The position numbers and the translations under genes were made by a program. Below the pieces are notes generated by a model, which was not told the origin of the DNA, did not search any database, and saw only the letters and a list, made by a program, of their open reading frames with translations. Below, piece by piece: positions 15,533 to 24,268 of a stretch of DNA of 36,895 nt (position 1 is its first letter; each line of letters begins with the position of its first letter). Location: NCBI GenBank assembly GCA_022508965.1, contig JAFLUD010000010.1, forward strand, positions 1 to 36,895, in the 5' to 3' direction. The DNA comes from Oscillospiraceae bacterium (GTDB lineage: Bacteria > Bacillota > Clostridia > Oscillospirales > Ruminococcaceae).

Positions 15533-18500
15533 ATGTCCGACGATAGATACAGTATAGACGATATTCTCAAGGAGATCGACACAAAGCGTTATCAGGACGG
15601 CGACGACACCGCAAGCACCGATGACGACGAAATTGTCACCTCGGACTACAAGCCCGAGAGCGTTACCGAAATTCTTGACGGCGACGCTATAAACCGCGCG
15701 CTTGCGGGTTCACAGAAGAAAAAGCCCGACCTTTCGGTGACGCAGGTCATAAATTCCTTAGACAGAAAAAAGGGGCGCTCGGCGCGGCAGCTTACCGAGG
15801 AAGAGTCGGATAAGCGCAGGAACGCGGATATCTCCAAGGCTTTCGGGAACAAAAAGAAGCCGAAGCCCCAGCGCGAGAAGCTCTCGGCAAGGCAGCTGAC
15901 CGAGGAGGAGACCGACGAGCGGCGTTCTCTTGAGATCAGCCGTGCGGCGGATATCAAGAAATGGGAGAAGCTGCGCGAGGAAGAGAGTTCCGAGGACGAG
16001 TACGTTTATGAGGGCGACTTTGAGGGCGACTTTGAGGGTGATCTCGAGGGGAATTTCGAGGATAGCACAGAGCTTGTTACTCCCGAGAGCGAATATGTAC
16101 GACCCTACCGCAAGCCCGAGGTTTCCGGGGCGGACGACGACATCATATTCCACACACGCGGCGACCTTGTTACCACCGACACCGCGCAGATCCGCAAGCA
16201 GAAAAAGATCGACGATATCAACCGCGCGCTTCTTAAGATCGACAGCGAGGCGGATTCCCCGGACGATATGCTAAACGCTCTCAATCCCATGGATTCCCGC
16301 GAAAAGGCTGTGGAGATCATAAAGGGGAATGAGGACGACAACACCGATACCCTGGCGGTTGCAGGAAACGATCTTAAGCGCATCGCAAAGGGCGAGGAGC
16401 GCATTAAGGAATATCAGCCCGCGAAAAAACGCGAGGCGGACGAGGTTTTGTTCGCTCCGCCGGGAGCCGTTCCGGGGGCGGCGGGTATGCAAAGCCCCGT
16501 GTTCCCTGCGGAGATACACGTCGGCGAAACGATCGTTGAAGCTCTCAACAAGAAAATAAGCGAGCAGTCTTCCCCGAGGACCGAGGAGGAGAGCGTTCCC
16601 CAAACAACCGAAGAACCTGCGGCTTTTGCGGCGCGCAGTCCCGAGGAGGAAGAGGCTCTCGAAAGAATAAGACAGGCGGACGAGCTTGCTCAGAAAAAGA
16701 AGCGCAAGATCGCGAACTTTATTCTGGATACTCCGGATACGGAGGAGCTGGAGCCTGCCGTTTCCGCGCCTGCGGACGACTATTCGGAGGACTATGACGA
16801 CGAGGACGACGAGCCTATCGACCTCGACGACGAGAACGTTATCCGCGACCGCCTGGAGCGCGCTTCCAAGGGGCTTTTGAGCAGACTGCTGATCCTTGCG
16901 GGGCTTTTTGCGGTGACGCTTTTCGTTACTCTCGCGAACAAATTCAACATGGAGCTTGGCGGGCTTAACAAGGTCATCAGCCTGCGCGTTGCTCCCGATA
17001 ACTACCTATACACTCACCTTACAGTCGGCATACTTTCATTCGCGGCCTGCTCGTCGGTTATTTCCAACGGATTCTCAAGGCTGCTGAAGCTGCGTCCCGA
17101 CGGAGATACGCTTTGCGCGTTCGCTCACATGGGGGCGCTCGCGGCGCTTATTCCCTACCTCATAAACGCGGAATACATTCAGCGCGGACGCGCGCACGTT
17201 TATCTGCTGGTCTCGCTGGGAGCTTTACTGTTCAACACGCTGTCAAAGATATGCACCGTAAAGACCGCGCAGAAGAACTTCGCGTTCACCTTCGGCGGAA
17301 GAGCGAAGTACTTTATCGAGCGCTGCGAGAGAACCAGCGCGGACAAGCTCGCTAAGGGCGCTGTTTCGGGGATCCCCGCGGTCGGAGCTATGCGAAAGAC
17401 CGAAATTCTCTGCGACTTTATCGTTTCTACCTACTGTGAGGACGCTTCGGACAGGCTTTCGAGAAAGATCGTTCCCGCGGCTGCCGCAGCGGCGGTAGTC
17501 GGAGCTATCGCGGCGTTCTTCGCGAGCGCGGGAGAGACGGATATGGTTATAAACCGCGTGAACTGGGCGGTTACCGTTATGACCGCGATATTCGCGCTGG
17601 GAGCGTCGTTCTCGGGGTCTATGACCGTTACGCTGCCTTTACTGTTCGCTTCACTCAAAAACAACCGCCGCGGCTCGGCTATTCTCGGATATAACGCCGC
17701 TACCGAGCTTTCGGAGCTTAACGCCGTTCTTCTGGAGGCTAAGACGCTGTTCCCCGCGGATTCCGTTAAGATCACCAACATCTGCGGCTATGACAAGCCC
17801 AAAAACCGCGGCGAGGGCAAGATAAACATCGACGAAGCCATTATCTATGCGGCTTCGCTGGCGGTGGCTTCCGACAGCGTGCTTGCGGACGCGTTCTTCG
17901 GAATGCTAAACAACAAGCGCGAGCTTCTGAAGCCCGTGTCGGGGTGCGTTTATGAGAATAATCTCGGCGTGATGGGCTGGATCGACAGGAGACGCGTTCT
18001 GTTGGGTAACAGACGCCACATGAAGTCCCACGAAATAACTGTTCCCAATATGAAAAAGGAATCGGCGGCTAACGTCAACAACGACGAGGTCATCTACCTC
18101 GCGGTGGGCGGCGAGGTTTGCCTGCTGTTTTTCGTGGAGCTTTCGGCGAATCCCGCGGTAAAGCTGAACGTTCAGCGGCTTACAAAGCGCGATGTTTCGC
18201 TGGTTATCAGAACCGTTGACGGCATGATGACGGAGGCGGAGATCTCCGAGCTGTTTGACATCGATTCCGAAAAGGTGAAGATCCTGCCGTTTGAGGCGCA
18301 TGAGACCTTTGCGGAAAACACTAAGTTCGTTTCGTCGGGAAGCGCTTCGGCTTCCTGCATCGGCACCTTCTCCTCGTTTGCGGGGGCGGTCTGCACGGCG
18401 CGGCTGCTGCGCGACAGGACCGTTTTGAGCTGCATTGTTCAGCTTAGCTGTATCGGGCTTGGGGTGCTGCTGGCTATCATATTCGCGCTGTTTACTCAGT

Positions 18501-18589
18501 TCGGTTTCTTTGACGCGCTGTATCTGCTGCTCTTTAACATCGCAACGGGGGCTATTACTCTCGGCGCGCAGCTGTTTAAACGCCTATGA
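15533..18589 (+). CDS. Giant membrane protein: acidic disordered N-terminus plus degenerate P-type (P1B-like) ATPase
   Basis: 1018 residues. Residues 1-445 are highly charged, low in hydrophobics and probably disordered. They include two copies of SARQLTEEE(S/T)D(K/E)RR (83-96 and 118-131), an EGDF/EGDL run (160-175) and an Asp/Glu cluster (415-435). From 447 there are about eight membrane segments (447-467, 494-512, 525-545, 555-573, 645-665, 676-704, 965-988, 992-1012). Residues 712-950 align by eye with the P/N cytoplasmic domains of heavy-metal ATPases: NRRGSAILGYNAATELSELNAVLL is followed by EAKTLFP exactly where DKTGTLT should be. The CPC metal site reads SGS (694-696), TGDN reads TVDG, and no GDGxND or TGES is present. 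It is therefore probably not a pump but a sensor, scaffold or regulator. Start after AAGGAGAG. It overlaps tadA by 4 bases. Confidence 0.75.
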   Translation: MSDDRYSIDDILKEIDTKRYQDGDDTASTDDDEIVTSDYKPESVTEILDGDAINRALAGSQKKKPDLSVTQVINSLDRKKGRSARQLTEEESDKRRNADISKAFGNKKKPKPQREKLSARQLTEEETDERRSLEISRAADIKKWEKLREEESSEDEYVYEGDFEGDFEGDLEGNFEDSTELVTPESEYVRPYRKPEVSGADDDIIFHTRGDLVTTDTAQIRKQKKIDDINRALLKIDSEADSPDDMLNALNPMDSREKAVEIIKGNEDDNTDTLAVAGNDLKRIAKGEERIKEYQPAKKREADEVLFAPPGAVPGAAGMQSPVFPAEIHVGETIVEALNKKISEQSSPRTEEESVPQTTEEPAAFAARSPEEEEALERIRQADELAQKKKRKIANFILDTPDTEELEPAVSAPADDYSEDYDDEDDEPIDLDDENVIRDRLERASKGLLSRLLILAGLFAVTLFVTLANKFNMELGGLNKVISLRVAPDNYLYTHLTVGILSFAACSSVISNGFSRLLKLRPDGDTLCAFAHMGALAALIPYLINAEYIQRGRAHVYLLVSLGALLFNTLSKICTVKTAQKNFAFTFGGRAKYFIERCERTSADKLAKGAVSGIPAVGAMRKTEILCDFIVSTYCEDASDRLSRKIVPAAAAAAVVGAIAAFFASAGETDMVINRVNWAVTVMTAIFALGASFSGSMTVTLPLLFASLKNNRRGSAILGYNAATELSELNAVLLEAKTLFPADSVKITNICGYDKPKNRGEGKINIDEAIIYAASLAVASDSVLADAFFGMLNNKRELLKPVSGCVYENNLGVMGWIDRRRVLLGNRRHMKSHEITVPNMKKESAANVNNDEVIYLAVGGEVCLLFFVELSANPAVKLNVQRLTKRDVSLVIRTVDGMMTEAEISELFDIDSEKVKILPFEAHETFAENTKFVSSGSASASCIGTFSSFAGAVCTARLLRDRTVLSCIVQLSCIGLGVLLAIIFALFTQFGFFDALYLLLFNIATGAITLGAQLFKRL

Positions 18590-19044
18590 CGCTCGACGAG
18601 GAATTTATGGAAAAGGCGCTCGCGCTTGCGCGAAAGGCTTACGAGCTGGGGGAAATCCCGGTGGGGGCTATCGTTGTTACAAAGGACGGCGAGATCGTCG
18701 GAGAGGGCTACAATCAGCGTGAGACGCTCTGCTCGCCTACCGCGCACGCGGAGATGCTCGCTATCGAGATGGCTTCGCAAAAGCTCAAGGCGCGGAGGCT
18801 CTCTGACTGCACCATCTATGTCACCTTAGAGCCTTGCCCGATGTGCGCGGGCGCTATTATGAACGCTCATCTTAAGCGGCTGGTTTACGGCGCTTTCGAC
18901 GATAAAAACGGCGCGTGCGCGTCGGTGGTCACTTTGTTCGATGAGAAATTCACGCATATCCCCATGGTGAGGAGCCGCGTTCTCGAACGGCGCTGCGGCG
19001 ATATTTTAAGCGAGTTCTTTAAGGAGATCCGCGAAAATAAATGA
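18586..19044 (+). CDS. tadA: tRNA-specific adenosine deaminase
   Basis: A 152-residue zinc deaminase that converts adenosine 34 of tRNA-Arg(ACG) to inosine. The zinc and catalytic residues are intact: HAE (54-56) and PCPMC (83-87), with the family motifs GEIPVGAIVV and MNAHLKRLVYGAFD. The length is typical. The ATG overlaps the stop of the large membrane protein by 4 bases (ATGA), indicating translational coupling. Downstream the flippase gene begins 17 bases later. Its place among rlmB, rimM and trmD fits an RNA-modification operon. Confidence 0.96.
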   Translation: MTLDEEFMEKALALARKAYELGEIPVGAIVVTKDGEIVGEGYNQRETLCSPTAHAEMLAIEMASQKLKARRLSDCTIYVTLEPCPMCAGAIMNAHLKRLVYGAFDDKNGACASVVTLFDEKFTHIPMVRSRVLERRCGDILSEFFKEIRENK

Positions 19045-19060
19045 CATTAGGAATCATTCT

Positions 19061-20503
19061 ATGAATAAATACCGTACTCTGGCAAGCAATATGCTGATCC
19101 TCGCTGTCGGTCAGCTCAGCTCTAAGCTGCTTGTCTATGTGATGCTGAGGTTCTACACCGACATACTCGGAACAGACGGTTACGGCGAAATGACGAATAT
19201 CGTCACCGCCTGCGACCTGTTGATTTCCGTGGTGTCGCTGTCTATCTCAAGCGGCGTGCTGAGATTTGCTCTGGAAAAAAGCAACGACGGAAAAATGGTC
19301 TTTTCTATCGGCATCAACACTATTCTCGTAAACTCGCTGTTTTTCCTCTGCACTGTCCCGCTTATCGGTATGATTCCTTTGTTTCGCGGGTATGAGTGGA
19401 TGATCTTCATCTACGTTATTCTCGGCTGTATCAAGGACGTGTGCGCTATTTATGTGCGCTCGCGGTATTCTGTGACGCTGTTCGCGGTGGACGGTATCGT
19501 TACCACAGTTTCTACGGTGGTGTACAACCTGCTGTTCCTCGGAGTATTCCACTTCGGAGTGCCGGGGTATGTGTTCTCGATAGTTCTGGGAAACGTTACC
19601 TCGATAGTGTTCCTCAACATCACCACAAAGCTGTTTATGGACTACCGTCCGATCAGGAACGACAAGACGCTGAGGGTGTCGATGCTGCGGTACTGTATTC
19701 CGCTTATGCCGACTACTATCATGTGGTGGATCATCAGCTTTTCCGATCTGTATATGATCACCGCGTTTATCGGTGAGGACGCGAACGGTCTTTACGCGTT
19801 TGCGTATAAGTTCCCGAACCTTGCTATTATGGTCATGGGTATCTTTTCGCAGGCGTGGAGAATGTCTGCTATCACGGAGAGGAATTCCCGTACTACCTCG
19901 AATTTCTATTCCAACACCTTCAGCATGATGCAGACTATCATGTTCTTGGCGAGCGGCGGTATTATGCTGGTTTTGAGACCGATCATAATGCCGTTCTTCG
20001 GGTCGGAGGATTTTCAGCCTGCTTACATTTACGTTCCGCTGCTGCTGGCGGCGGTCATCTTCCAGAGCTTTGACAACTTCTTAGCTTCCATTTACGAGGC
20101 GGCGCAGAAAACTACCCACTCGATGATCTCATCGGGGATAGGCGCGGTCTCCAATATCGTTCTCAACATCGTTCTTATCTACGCTTTCGGGATAATGGGC
20201 GCGGCTATCGCTACCGTTAGCAGCTATGTTATCGTGTTTGTGTACAGAATTTTCGACACCAAAAAATATCTCTATATGAAGGTATACTGGGCGAAGATAT
20301 TCGTCAATCTGGCGCTTTTGGCGGTTATGGCGTGGTCGATCATCTTCCTGGAATACGGCACGCTTCAGAACGTCATAAACGCGGTCGTATTCCTTGTTAT
20401 CGCGGCGCTTAACTTCCAGTCCTGCGTGCAGGCGGTGAAGCTGGTGCTTCATAAGAGCAAGAATAATTCCCGGGAAAATCAGGATAAGGAAACCAACGTA
20501 TGA
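19061..20503 (+). CDS. Polysaccharide/oligosaccharide flippase family membrane protein (Wzx/MurJ-like MOP superfamily)
   Basis: 480 residues with 12-14 predicted membrane segments throughout and a short basic C-terminal tail (VLHKSKNNSRENQDKE). The start MNKYRTLASNMLILAVGQLSSK, followed by LRFYTDILGTDGYGEM, is typical of polysaccharide biosynthesis (RfbX/Wzx) exporters of the MOP superfamily, which flip lipid-linked sugars. Charged residues within the membrane part (RSRYS, around the EDANGLYAFAYKFP motif) fit the family. No glycosyltransferase genes are nearby, so the substrate (capsule, teichoic acid, lipid II or spore polysaccharide) cannot be told. It overlaps rimM by 4 bases, which is an odd partner and probably reflects operon packing only. 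Confidence 0.88.
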   Translation: MNKYRTLASNMLILAVGQLSSKLLVYVMLRFYTDILGTDGYGEMTNIVTACDLLISVVSLSISSGVLRFALEKSNDGKMVFSIGINTILVNSLFFLCTVPLIGMIPLFRGYEWMIFIYVILGCIKDVCAIYVRSRYSVTLFAVDGIVTTVSTVVYNLLFLGVFHFGVPGYVFSIVLGNVTSIVFLNITTKLFMDYRPIRNDKTLRVSMLRYCIPLMPTTIMWWIISFSDLYMITAFIGEDANGLYAFAYKFPNLAIMVMGIFSQAWRMSAITERNSRTTSNFYSNTFSMMQTIMFLASGGIMLVLRPIIMPFFGSEDFQPAYIYVPLLLAAVIFQSFDNFLASIYEAAQKTTHSMISSGIGAVSNIVLNIVLIYAFGIMGAAIATVSSYVIVFVYRIFDTKKYLYMKVYWAKIFVNLALLAVMAWSIIFLEYGTLQNVINAVVFLVIAALNFQSCVQAVKLVLHKSKNNSRENQDKETNV

Positions 20504-21018
20504 AGAAATTTCTCGAAATAGCCAAAATAGTGTCTACCCACGGGATCCGCGGGGAGGTGCGCTGTCAGTATTACTGCGATTCTGCGGACGTTCTCTGCGA
20601 GTTTGACAGGCTGTATCTCGGCAAGGACAAGGCTTGTGTACAAGTCGAACGCGCGTTTGTTCAAAAGAACACGGTAGTTCTCAAAATCGAGGGGATAGAT
20701 TCCATAGAAGAAGCGCAGAAGCTGATCGGGAGATTCCTCTTTATCGACCGCGAGGACGCGGAGCTTCCCCCCGACGTTTATTTTATCCAAGATATTATCG
20801 GGCTTACCGTTAAGGACTTTGACAGCGGCATTATCTACGGGAAAATTTCCGACGTCTATCAGAACGGCGCTTCGGACGTTTATTCCATAAAAAAATCCGA
20901 CGGCACGGAGCTGTTGTTCCCGTATATCGACGAGGTTGTCAGAAAAATCGACATCGACGGCGGTGAAATGCTTATAACGCCGCTGCCGGGACTGTTTGAG
21001 GACTATGATGAGGATTGA
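20500..21018 (+). CDS. rimM: Ribosome maturation factor RimM
   Basis: 172 residues, the normal length. RimM binds ribosomal protein S19 and assists late maturation of the 30S head. The N-terminal RimM domain (FLEIAKIVSTHGIRGEVRC) and C-terminal PRC barrel (YFIQDIIGLTVKD, and FPYIDEVVRKIDIDGGEMLI near the end) are both present. The ATG overlaps the flippase stop by 4 bases, and its own stop lies inside the start of trmD. RimM-TrmD pairing is conserved across bacteria, usually with rpsP and rplS, which are absent here. Confidence 0.95.
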   Translation: MKKFLEIAKIVSTHGIRGEVRCQYYCDSADVLCEFDRLYLGKDKACVQVERAFVQKNTVVLKIEGIDSIEEAQKLIGRFLFIDREDAELPPDVYFIQDIIGLTVKDFDSGIIYGKISDVYQNGASDVYSIKKSDGTELLFPYIDEVVRKIDIDGGEMLITPLPGLFEDYDED

Positions 21019-21754
21019 TATTGCTACGCTGTTTCCCGAGATGTGCGAGAGCGTTTTGCAAACGAGCGTTCTGGGGCGCGGCATCAAGAACGGGTTTTTG
21101 GAGGTCTATACCCACGACATACGGCTTTACACCGAAAACCGCCACCGAAACGTCGACGACAAGCCCTACGGCGGCGGCACGGGTATGATCATGATGGCGC
21201 AGCCGATCCACGACTGCGTTATGGCTATTATTTCCCAGCACAGGGCGCGTCCGAGGATAATCTACCTCTCGCCGCAGGGTGAAACGCTTACACAAGGCAA
21301 GGTTCGGGAGCTTTCGGAGGAAGAGGGGCTTATTCTCATCTGCGGGCACTATGAGGGCGTTGACAGGCGGGTGCTGGACGAGCTGCAAGCCGAAGAAATT
21401 TCCGTGGGGGATTATGTTCTTACGGGCGGAGAATTGCCGGCGCTTATTCTCACCGACGCTGTGGCGCGGCTTCAGGAGGGCGTGCTTCCAAACGAGGACG
21501 CGTATTCCATTGAATCCCACTATGACGGGCTGCTGGAATTTCCGCAATACACGCGGCCCGAGGTCTGGCGCGGGAGGGCTGTTCCCGAGACGCTGCTTTC
21601 GGGAAATCACGCAAAGATCCGCGAATGGCAGCGGGAGATGGCGCTGGAGACTACCCGCGAAAAGCGCCCGGATATGTATGAGAAATACGTTTTGGAACAT
21701 GCGGAAGAGCTGTTCTCAAAGAATAAAAAACGCAAGGGGAATAAAGATGACTAA
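21008..21754 (+). CDS. trmD: tRNA (guanine-37-N1)-methyltransferase
   Basis: A 248-residue SPOUT enzyme that makes m1G37 in tRNAs reading CNN codons, preventing frameshifts. Visible motifs: MRIDIATLFPEMCES start, DDKPYGGGTGMIM, CGHYEGVDRRVLDE, and the knot SVGDYVLTGGELPALILTDA. Among three possible starts (TTG 20996, ATG 21005, ATG 21008) I choose 21008: GAGGA ends 5 bases before it and the protein then starts like other TrmD proteins. It overlaps rimM by 11 bases and era by 8, so the three are translationally coupled. Confidence 0.95.
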   Translation: MRIDIATLFPEMCESVLQTSVLGRGIKNGFLEVYTHDIRLYTENRHRNVDDKPYGGGTGMIMMAQPIHDCVMAIISQHRARPRIIYLSPQGETLTQGKVRELSEEEGLILICGHYEGVDRRVLDELQAEEISVGDYVLTGGELPALILTDAVARLQEGVLPNEDAYSIESHYDGLLEFPQYTRPEVWRGRAVPETLLSGNHAKIREWQREMALETTREKRPDMYEKYVLEHAEELFSKNKKRKGNKDD

Positions 21755-22646
21755 AAACGCTTTTATCGCCGTTATGGGGCGGCCTAACGCGGGGAAATCC
21801 TCGCTTACTAATCTGCTGGTGGGCGAGAAAATCTCCATCGTCAGCGAGAAGCCGCAGACCACTCGAAACCGCATCAACGGCGTTCTTACTACGGGAGATA
21901 CTCAATTTGTTTTCATCGATACCCCGGGTATGCTGAAGGCGCGCACAAAGCTCGCGGAGCACATGGTGAAGTCGGTTCGCACAGCTGCGGACGACGCGGA
22001 CTGCGCTATTCTGATGGCGGACGTTACCAAAAAAATTTCCGCGGCGGAACAGGAGCTTATACGCTCCTTCGCGCAGCGCGGAACTCGGGCGGTGCTTATT
22101 CTCAATAAAATTGATCTTTTGAAAAACAAGGAGGATCTGCTGCCTATCATTTCGCAGTACAGCGAGCTGTATGATTTCGAGGAGATCATTCCCGTGAGCG
22201 TCAAGCGGCGGATCAATACCGAGAATATCCTTCCGGCACTTGAAAAGTTCGCCGTGGAGGGAGAGCACTTCTTCCCCGACGACATCGCTACCGACCGCAC
22301 GGAACGGTTTCTTTGCGGCGAAATTATCCGCGAGAAAATCCTCTGGACTATGCAGCAGGAAATTCCTCACGGGACGGCTGTGGACATCGAATCCTTCAAG
22401 TCCCGAAAAAAATACGCCGGGGAAATTATCGACCTCGGCGCGGTGATTATTTGCGAGAAAAATTCTCATAAAGGTATGATCATCGGAAAGGGCGGCGAGC
22501 GCCTGAAGCAGATCGGCACGCTTGCCCGAAAAGACATCGAGGAGCTGCTGGGGTGCCGGGTCAATCTTCAAATATTCGTGAAAGTAAAGGAAGATTGGCG
22601 CAATCGCGAGAATATTATCAATGAATATAATATTGTAGATGAGTGA
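21747..22646 (+). CDS. era: GTPase Era
   Basis: A 299-residue GTPase that binds the 3' end of 16S rRNA during 30S assembly. G1 is GRPNAGKSS (10-18), G2 lies in the PQTTRNRI segment, G3 is DTPG and G4 is NKID. The C-terminal KH domain has IIGKGGERLKQIG. I start at ATG 21747 (MTKNAFIAVMGRPN), with AAGGGGA 6 bases upstream. A longer open frame from 21279 is only trmD read out of frame. Era closes the plus-strand operon; its stop is separated by 3 bases from the stop of the convergent regulator gene, with no obvious terminator between. Confidence 0.96.
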   Translation: MTKNAFIAVMGRPNAGKSSLTNLLVGEKISIVSEKPQTTRNRINGVLTTGDTQFVFIDTPGMLKARTKLAEHMVKSVRTAADDADCAILMADVTKKISAAEQELIRSFAQRGTRAVLILNKIDLLKNKEDLLPIISQYSELYDFEEIIPVSVKRRINTENILPALEKFAVEGEHFFPDDIATDRTERFLCGEIIREKILWTMQQEIPHGTAVDIESFKSRKKYAGEIIDLGAVIICEKNSHKGMIIGKGGERLKQIGTLARKDIEELLGCRVNLQIFVKVKEDWRNRENIINEYNIVDE

Positions 22647-22649
22647 CGC

Positions 22650-23315
22650 TTAATTCAGCTTTAGCAGTTCCCTCTCGACGTTTGTCACTACCGAGAACAA
22701 TGCGGCGCTTTGCTTGGGGTATTCGTGTTCTATGCGGGCGTTGGTTATACGCTCGTCTTCGGTGCCCTCCTTCGACGCGGCGCGTACTCTGACGTTGTCT
22801 ATCGACAGCTTTGCCACGCAAAGTCCCGATACCTCTTCGATCGGCACCGCAAAGCTGTTTTCGTCGTTTTGTCCGCCTGCGGAATATACCATTCTGTACG
22901 CGCGGTATACGGCGGTCAGGATATACGAGCTTATCGCTTTGGCGAGCTTGGTGTTCTTGGTCTTCATCAGCAGTGAGAATACGACCTCGAGCGAGTTGGT
23001 CGCGAGCTTTTTGCGCAGCAGCGTTCCCGCGCCGCTGGGTGCGCCCTCGTAGCTCTCGGATACGGTGCTTTCGGGAAGCTCGTCCTCGACTACTACCGTG
23101 CCGTTGCGCGAGCTTGTTCTTCCGAGTATATAGTCGATCGACACGCCGTAGAAGTTCGCGGCGGTTACCAGAAAATCAAGTCCGCACTCGCGCTTGCCGT
23201 TCTCATAATGCGATAGCAGCGCCTGCGCTATGCCGAGCTGTTCGGCTGCTTCCTTTTGACGCAGACCGCGTTCTTTTCTCAATAACTTCATCACTCTGGG
23301 GAAATCTTTATTCAT
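22650..23315 (-). CDS. XRE-family transcriptional regulator with unassigned C-terminal domain
   Basis: 221 residues. A Cro/CI helix-turn-helix lies at about 8-62 (VMKLLRKERGLRQKEAAEQL, then GIAQALLSHYENGKREC and NFYGVSIDYILGR), so it binds DNA. After a short acidic linker the C-terminal 125 residues are mostly helical with no domain I recognise; SLEVVFSLLMKTKNTKLAKA suggests a dimerisation or effector region. I start at ATG 23315 because AAGGAGA precedes it; an upstream in-frame ATG at 23417 lies in non-coding leader. A promoter at 23490-23518 gives a leader of about 170 bases. It is convergent with era (3 bases between stops). Its targets are unknown; divergent placement relative to the histidine phosphatase makes that gene a candidate. 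Confidence 0.85.
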   Translation of the reverse strand: MNKDFPRVMKLLRKERGLRQKEAAEQLGIAQALLSHYENGKRECGLDFLVTAANFYGVSIDYILGRTSSRNGTVVVEDELPESTVSESYEGAPSGAGTLLRKKLATNSLEVVFSLLMKTKNTKLAKAISSYILTAVYRAYRMVYSAGGQNDENSFAVPIEEVSGLCVAKLSIDNVRVRAASKEGTEDERITNARIEHEYPKQSAALFSVVTNVERELLKLN

Positions 23316-23489
23316 TCTTGGCGTCTCCTTATTTAATGGACGATTAATGGGCGTTAGGCTTTTCGGAGGATTTTGCCGCTTTACCGCATAAAATCGGGCG
23401 GGCGCGGATCCCTTCAAATATCGGTGGTTTTCCCTATTATAGCGATATTTTGACCGAAAAGCTATGCGCTATTAATATCAATATGTAAT

Positions 23490-23518
23490 ATTATATAATA
23501 TTTATTCCCATTTGTAAA
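23490..23518 (-). promoter_or_regulatory. Promoter for the XRE regulator gene
   Basis: Minus strand: TTTACA (23518-23513), a 17-base spacer, and TATAAT (23495-23490). A second TATAAT (minus, 23441-23436) lies closer to the gene but lacks a recognisable -35. The AT-rich stretch 23440-23550 holds no gene. Confidence 0.65.
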
Positions 23519-23568
23519 GCGTAATTTTTCACAAAATTTTCACGGAGAAAATGGTTATAATAACAGTA

Positions 23569-23644
23569 ACATTTTAGCCTGACAGCAGTCTGCGTGCGTC
23601 ACTGTTCCACACAATATTGGGAACAGGGAGCGGCAGCCTGCCGC
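23569..23644 (+). repeat. 76-base leader element, copy A (upstream of histidine phosphatase)
   Basis: Plus strand: starts ACATTTTAGCCTGACAGCA, contains the inverted pair TGTTCC / GGAACA around ACACAATATTG, and ends with the hairpin GCGGCAGCCTGCCGC. A -10 box TATAAT (23556-23561) lies 7 bases before it, without a clear -35. It stops 3 bases before the ribosome binding site AAAGGAG. It matches copy B at 14511-14586 (opposite strand) in length, order of parts and position relative to a -10 box. Confidence 0.8.
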
Positions 23645-23659
23645 ACAAAGGAGTTTGGA

Positions 23660-24268
23660 ATGATAAATTATTATCTTTATCTCATTCGTCACGGGATCAC
23701 ACAGGGGAATCTCGACGGGAAATACATCGGGCAGACCGATCTGGCGCTTTGTCCCGAGGGGAAAAAGCAGATCGAGGCTTTGTGTGCGGACGACATCTAT
23801 CCGAACGTCGGGAAGGTGTATTCCAGTCCGCTGCAGCGGTGTCTGGAGACCGCCGAGATAATCTACCCGGAGCAGAAGCTGATGATCGTGGACGAGATAT
23901 GCGAGATGAATTTCGGGGACTTTGAGGGGAAAACGCAGACCCAGCTTCAAGACCTGCGGGAATACACCGAATGGCTTAAGGGCGGCTCTGAGGCGGCTCC
24001 GCCGAACGGCGAGAAGTACGGGGATTTCGTGCTCCGATGCGTTGAGGGGCTGGACACGATCTTCAACGATATGATGCAGCACAAGATCACTCGCGCCGCC
24101 TGCGTTACCCACGCGGGGGTCATTACCAACCTGCTTTGCGGCTGCGGGCTTCCAAAAGGTCAGCCGGCGGATTTTCTGTGCGACCCCGGAAACGGCTTCG
24201 AGATCATTCTCACGCCGTTTCTGTGGCAGAAGGGGCCTGTGTTTGAGATCTCGGGGAGGCTGGTTTAG
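23660..24268 (+). CDS. Histidine phosphatase family protein (phosphoglycerate mutase-like)
   Basis: 202 residues with the histidine phosphatase fold. The phosphorylated histidine is in LIRHGITQGN (H11), with the supporting arginine in YSSPLQRCLETAEII, an acidic residue in EMNFGDFEGK and the second histidine in CVTHAGVITNLL. The usual substrates of such small members are phosphosugars, alpha-ribazole phosphate (CobC) or other phosphomonoesters. It is too short and lacks insertions for a glycolytic mutase, so a phosphatase is more likely. Start ATG 23660 follows AAAGGAG by 6 bases; an upstream GTG at 23594 lies inside the repeated leader element. No cobalamin genes are nearby. Confidence 0.9.
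   Translation: MINYYLYLIRHGITQGNLDGKYIGQTDLALCPEGKKQIEALCADDIYPNVGKVYSSPLQRCLETAEIIYPEQKLMIVDEICEMNFGDFEGKTQTQLQDLREYTEWLKGGSEAAPPNGEKYGDFVLRCVEGLDTIFNDMMQHKITRAACVTHAGVITNLLCGCGLPKGQPADFLCDPGNGFEIILTPFLWQKGPVFEISGRLV

Noticed and set aside
21279-21746. N-terminal extension of Era by 156 residues
   Set aside because: The extension is trmD read in another frame; a proper site and start exist at 21747.
23316-23417. 34-residue N-terminal extension of the XRE regulator
   Set aside because: AAGGAGA directly precedes the internal ATG 23315 and the HTH domain starts right after it; the extension has no site and no domain.
23594-23659. GTG start of the histidine phosphatase at 23594
   Set aside because: It would translate the repeated leader element; AAAGGAG is placed for ATG 23660.
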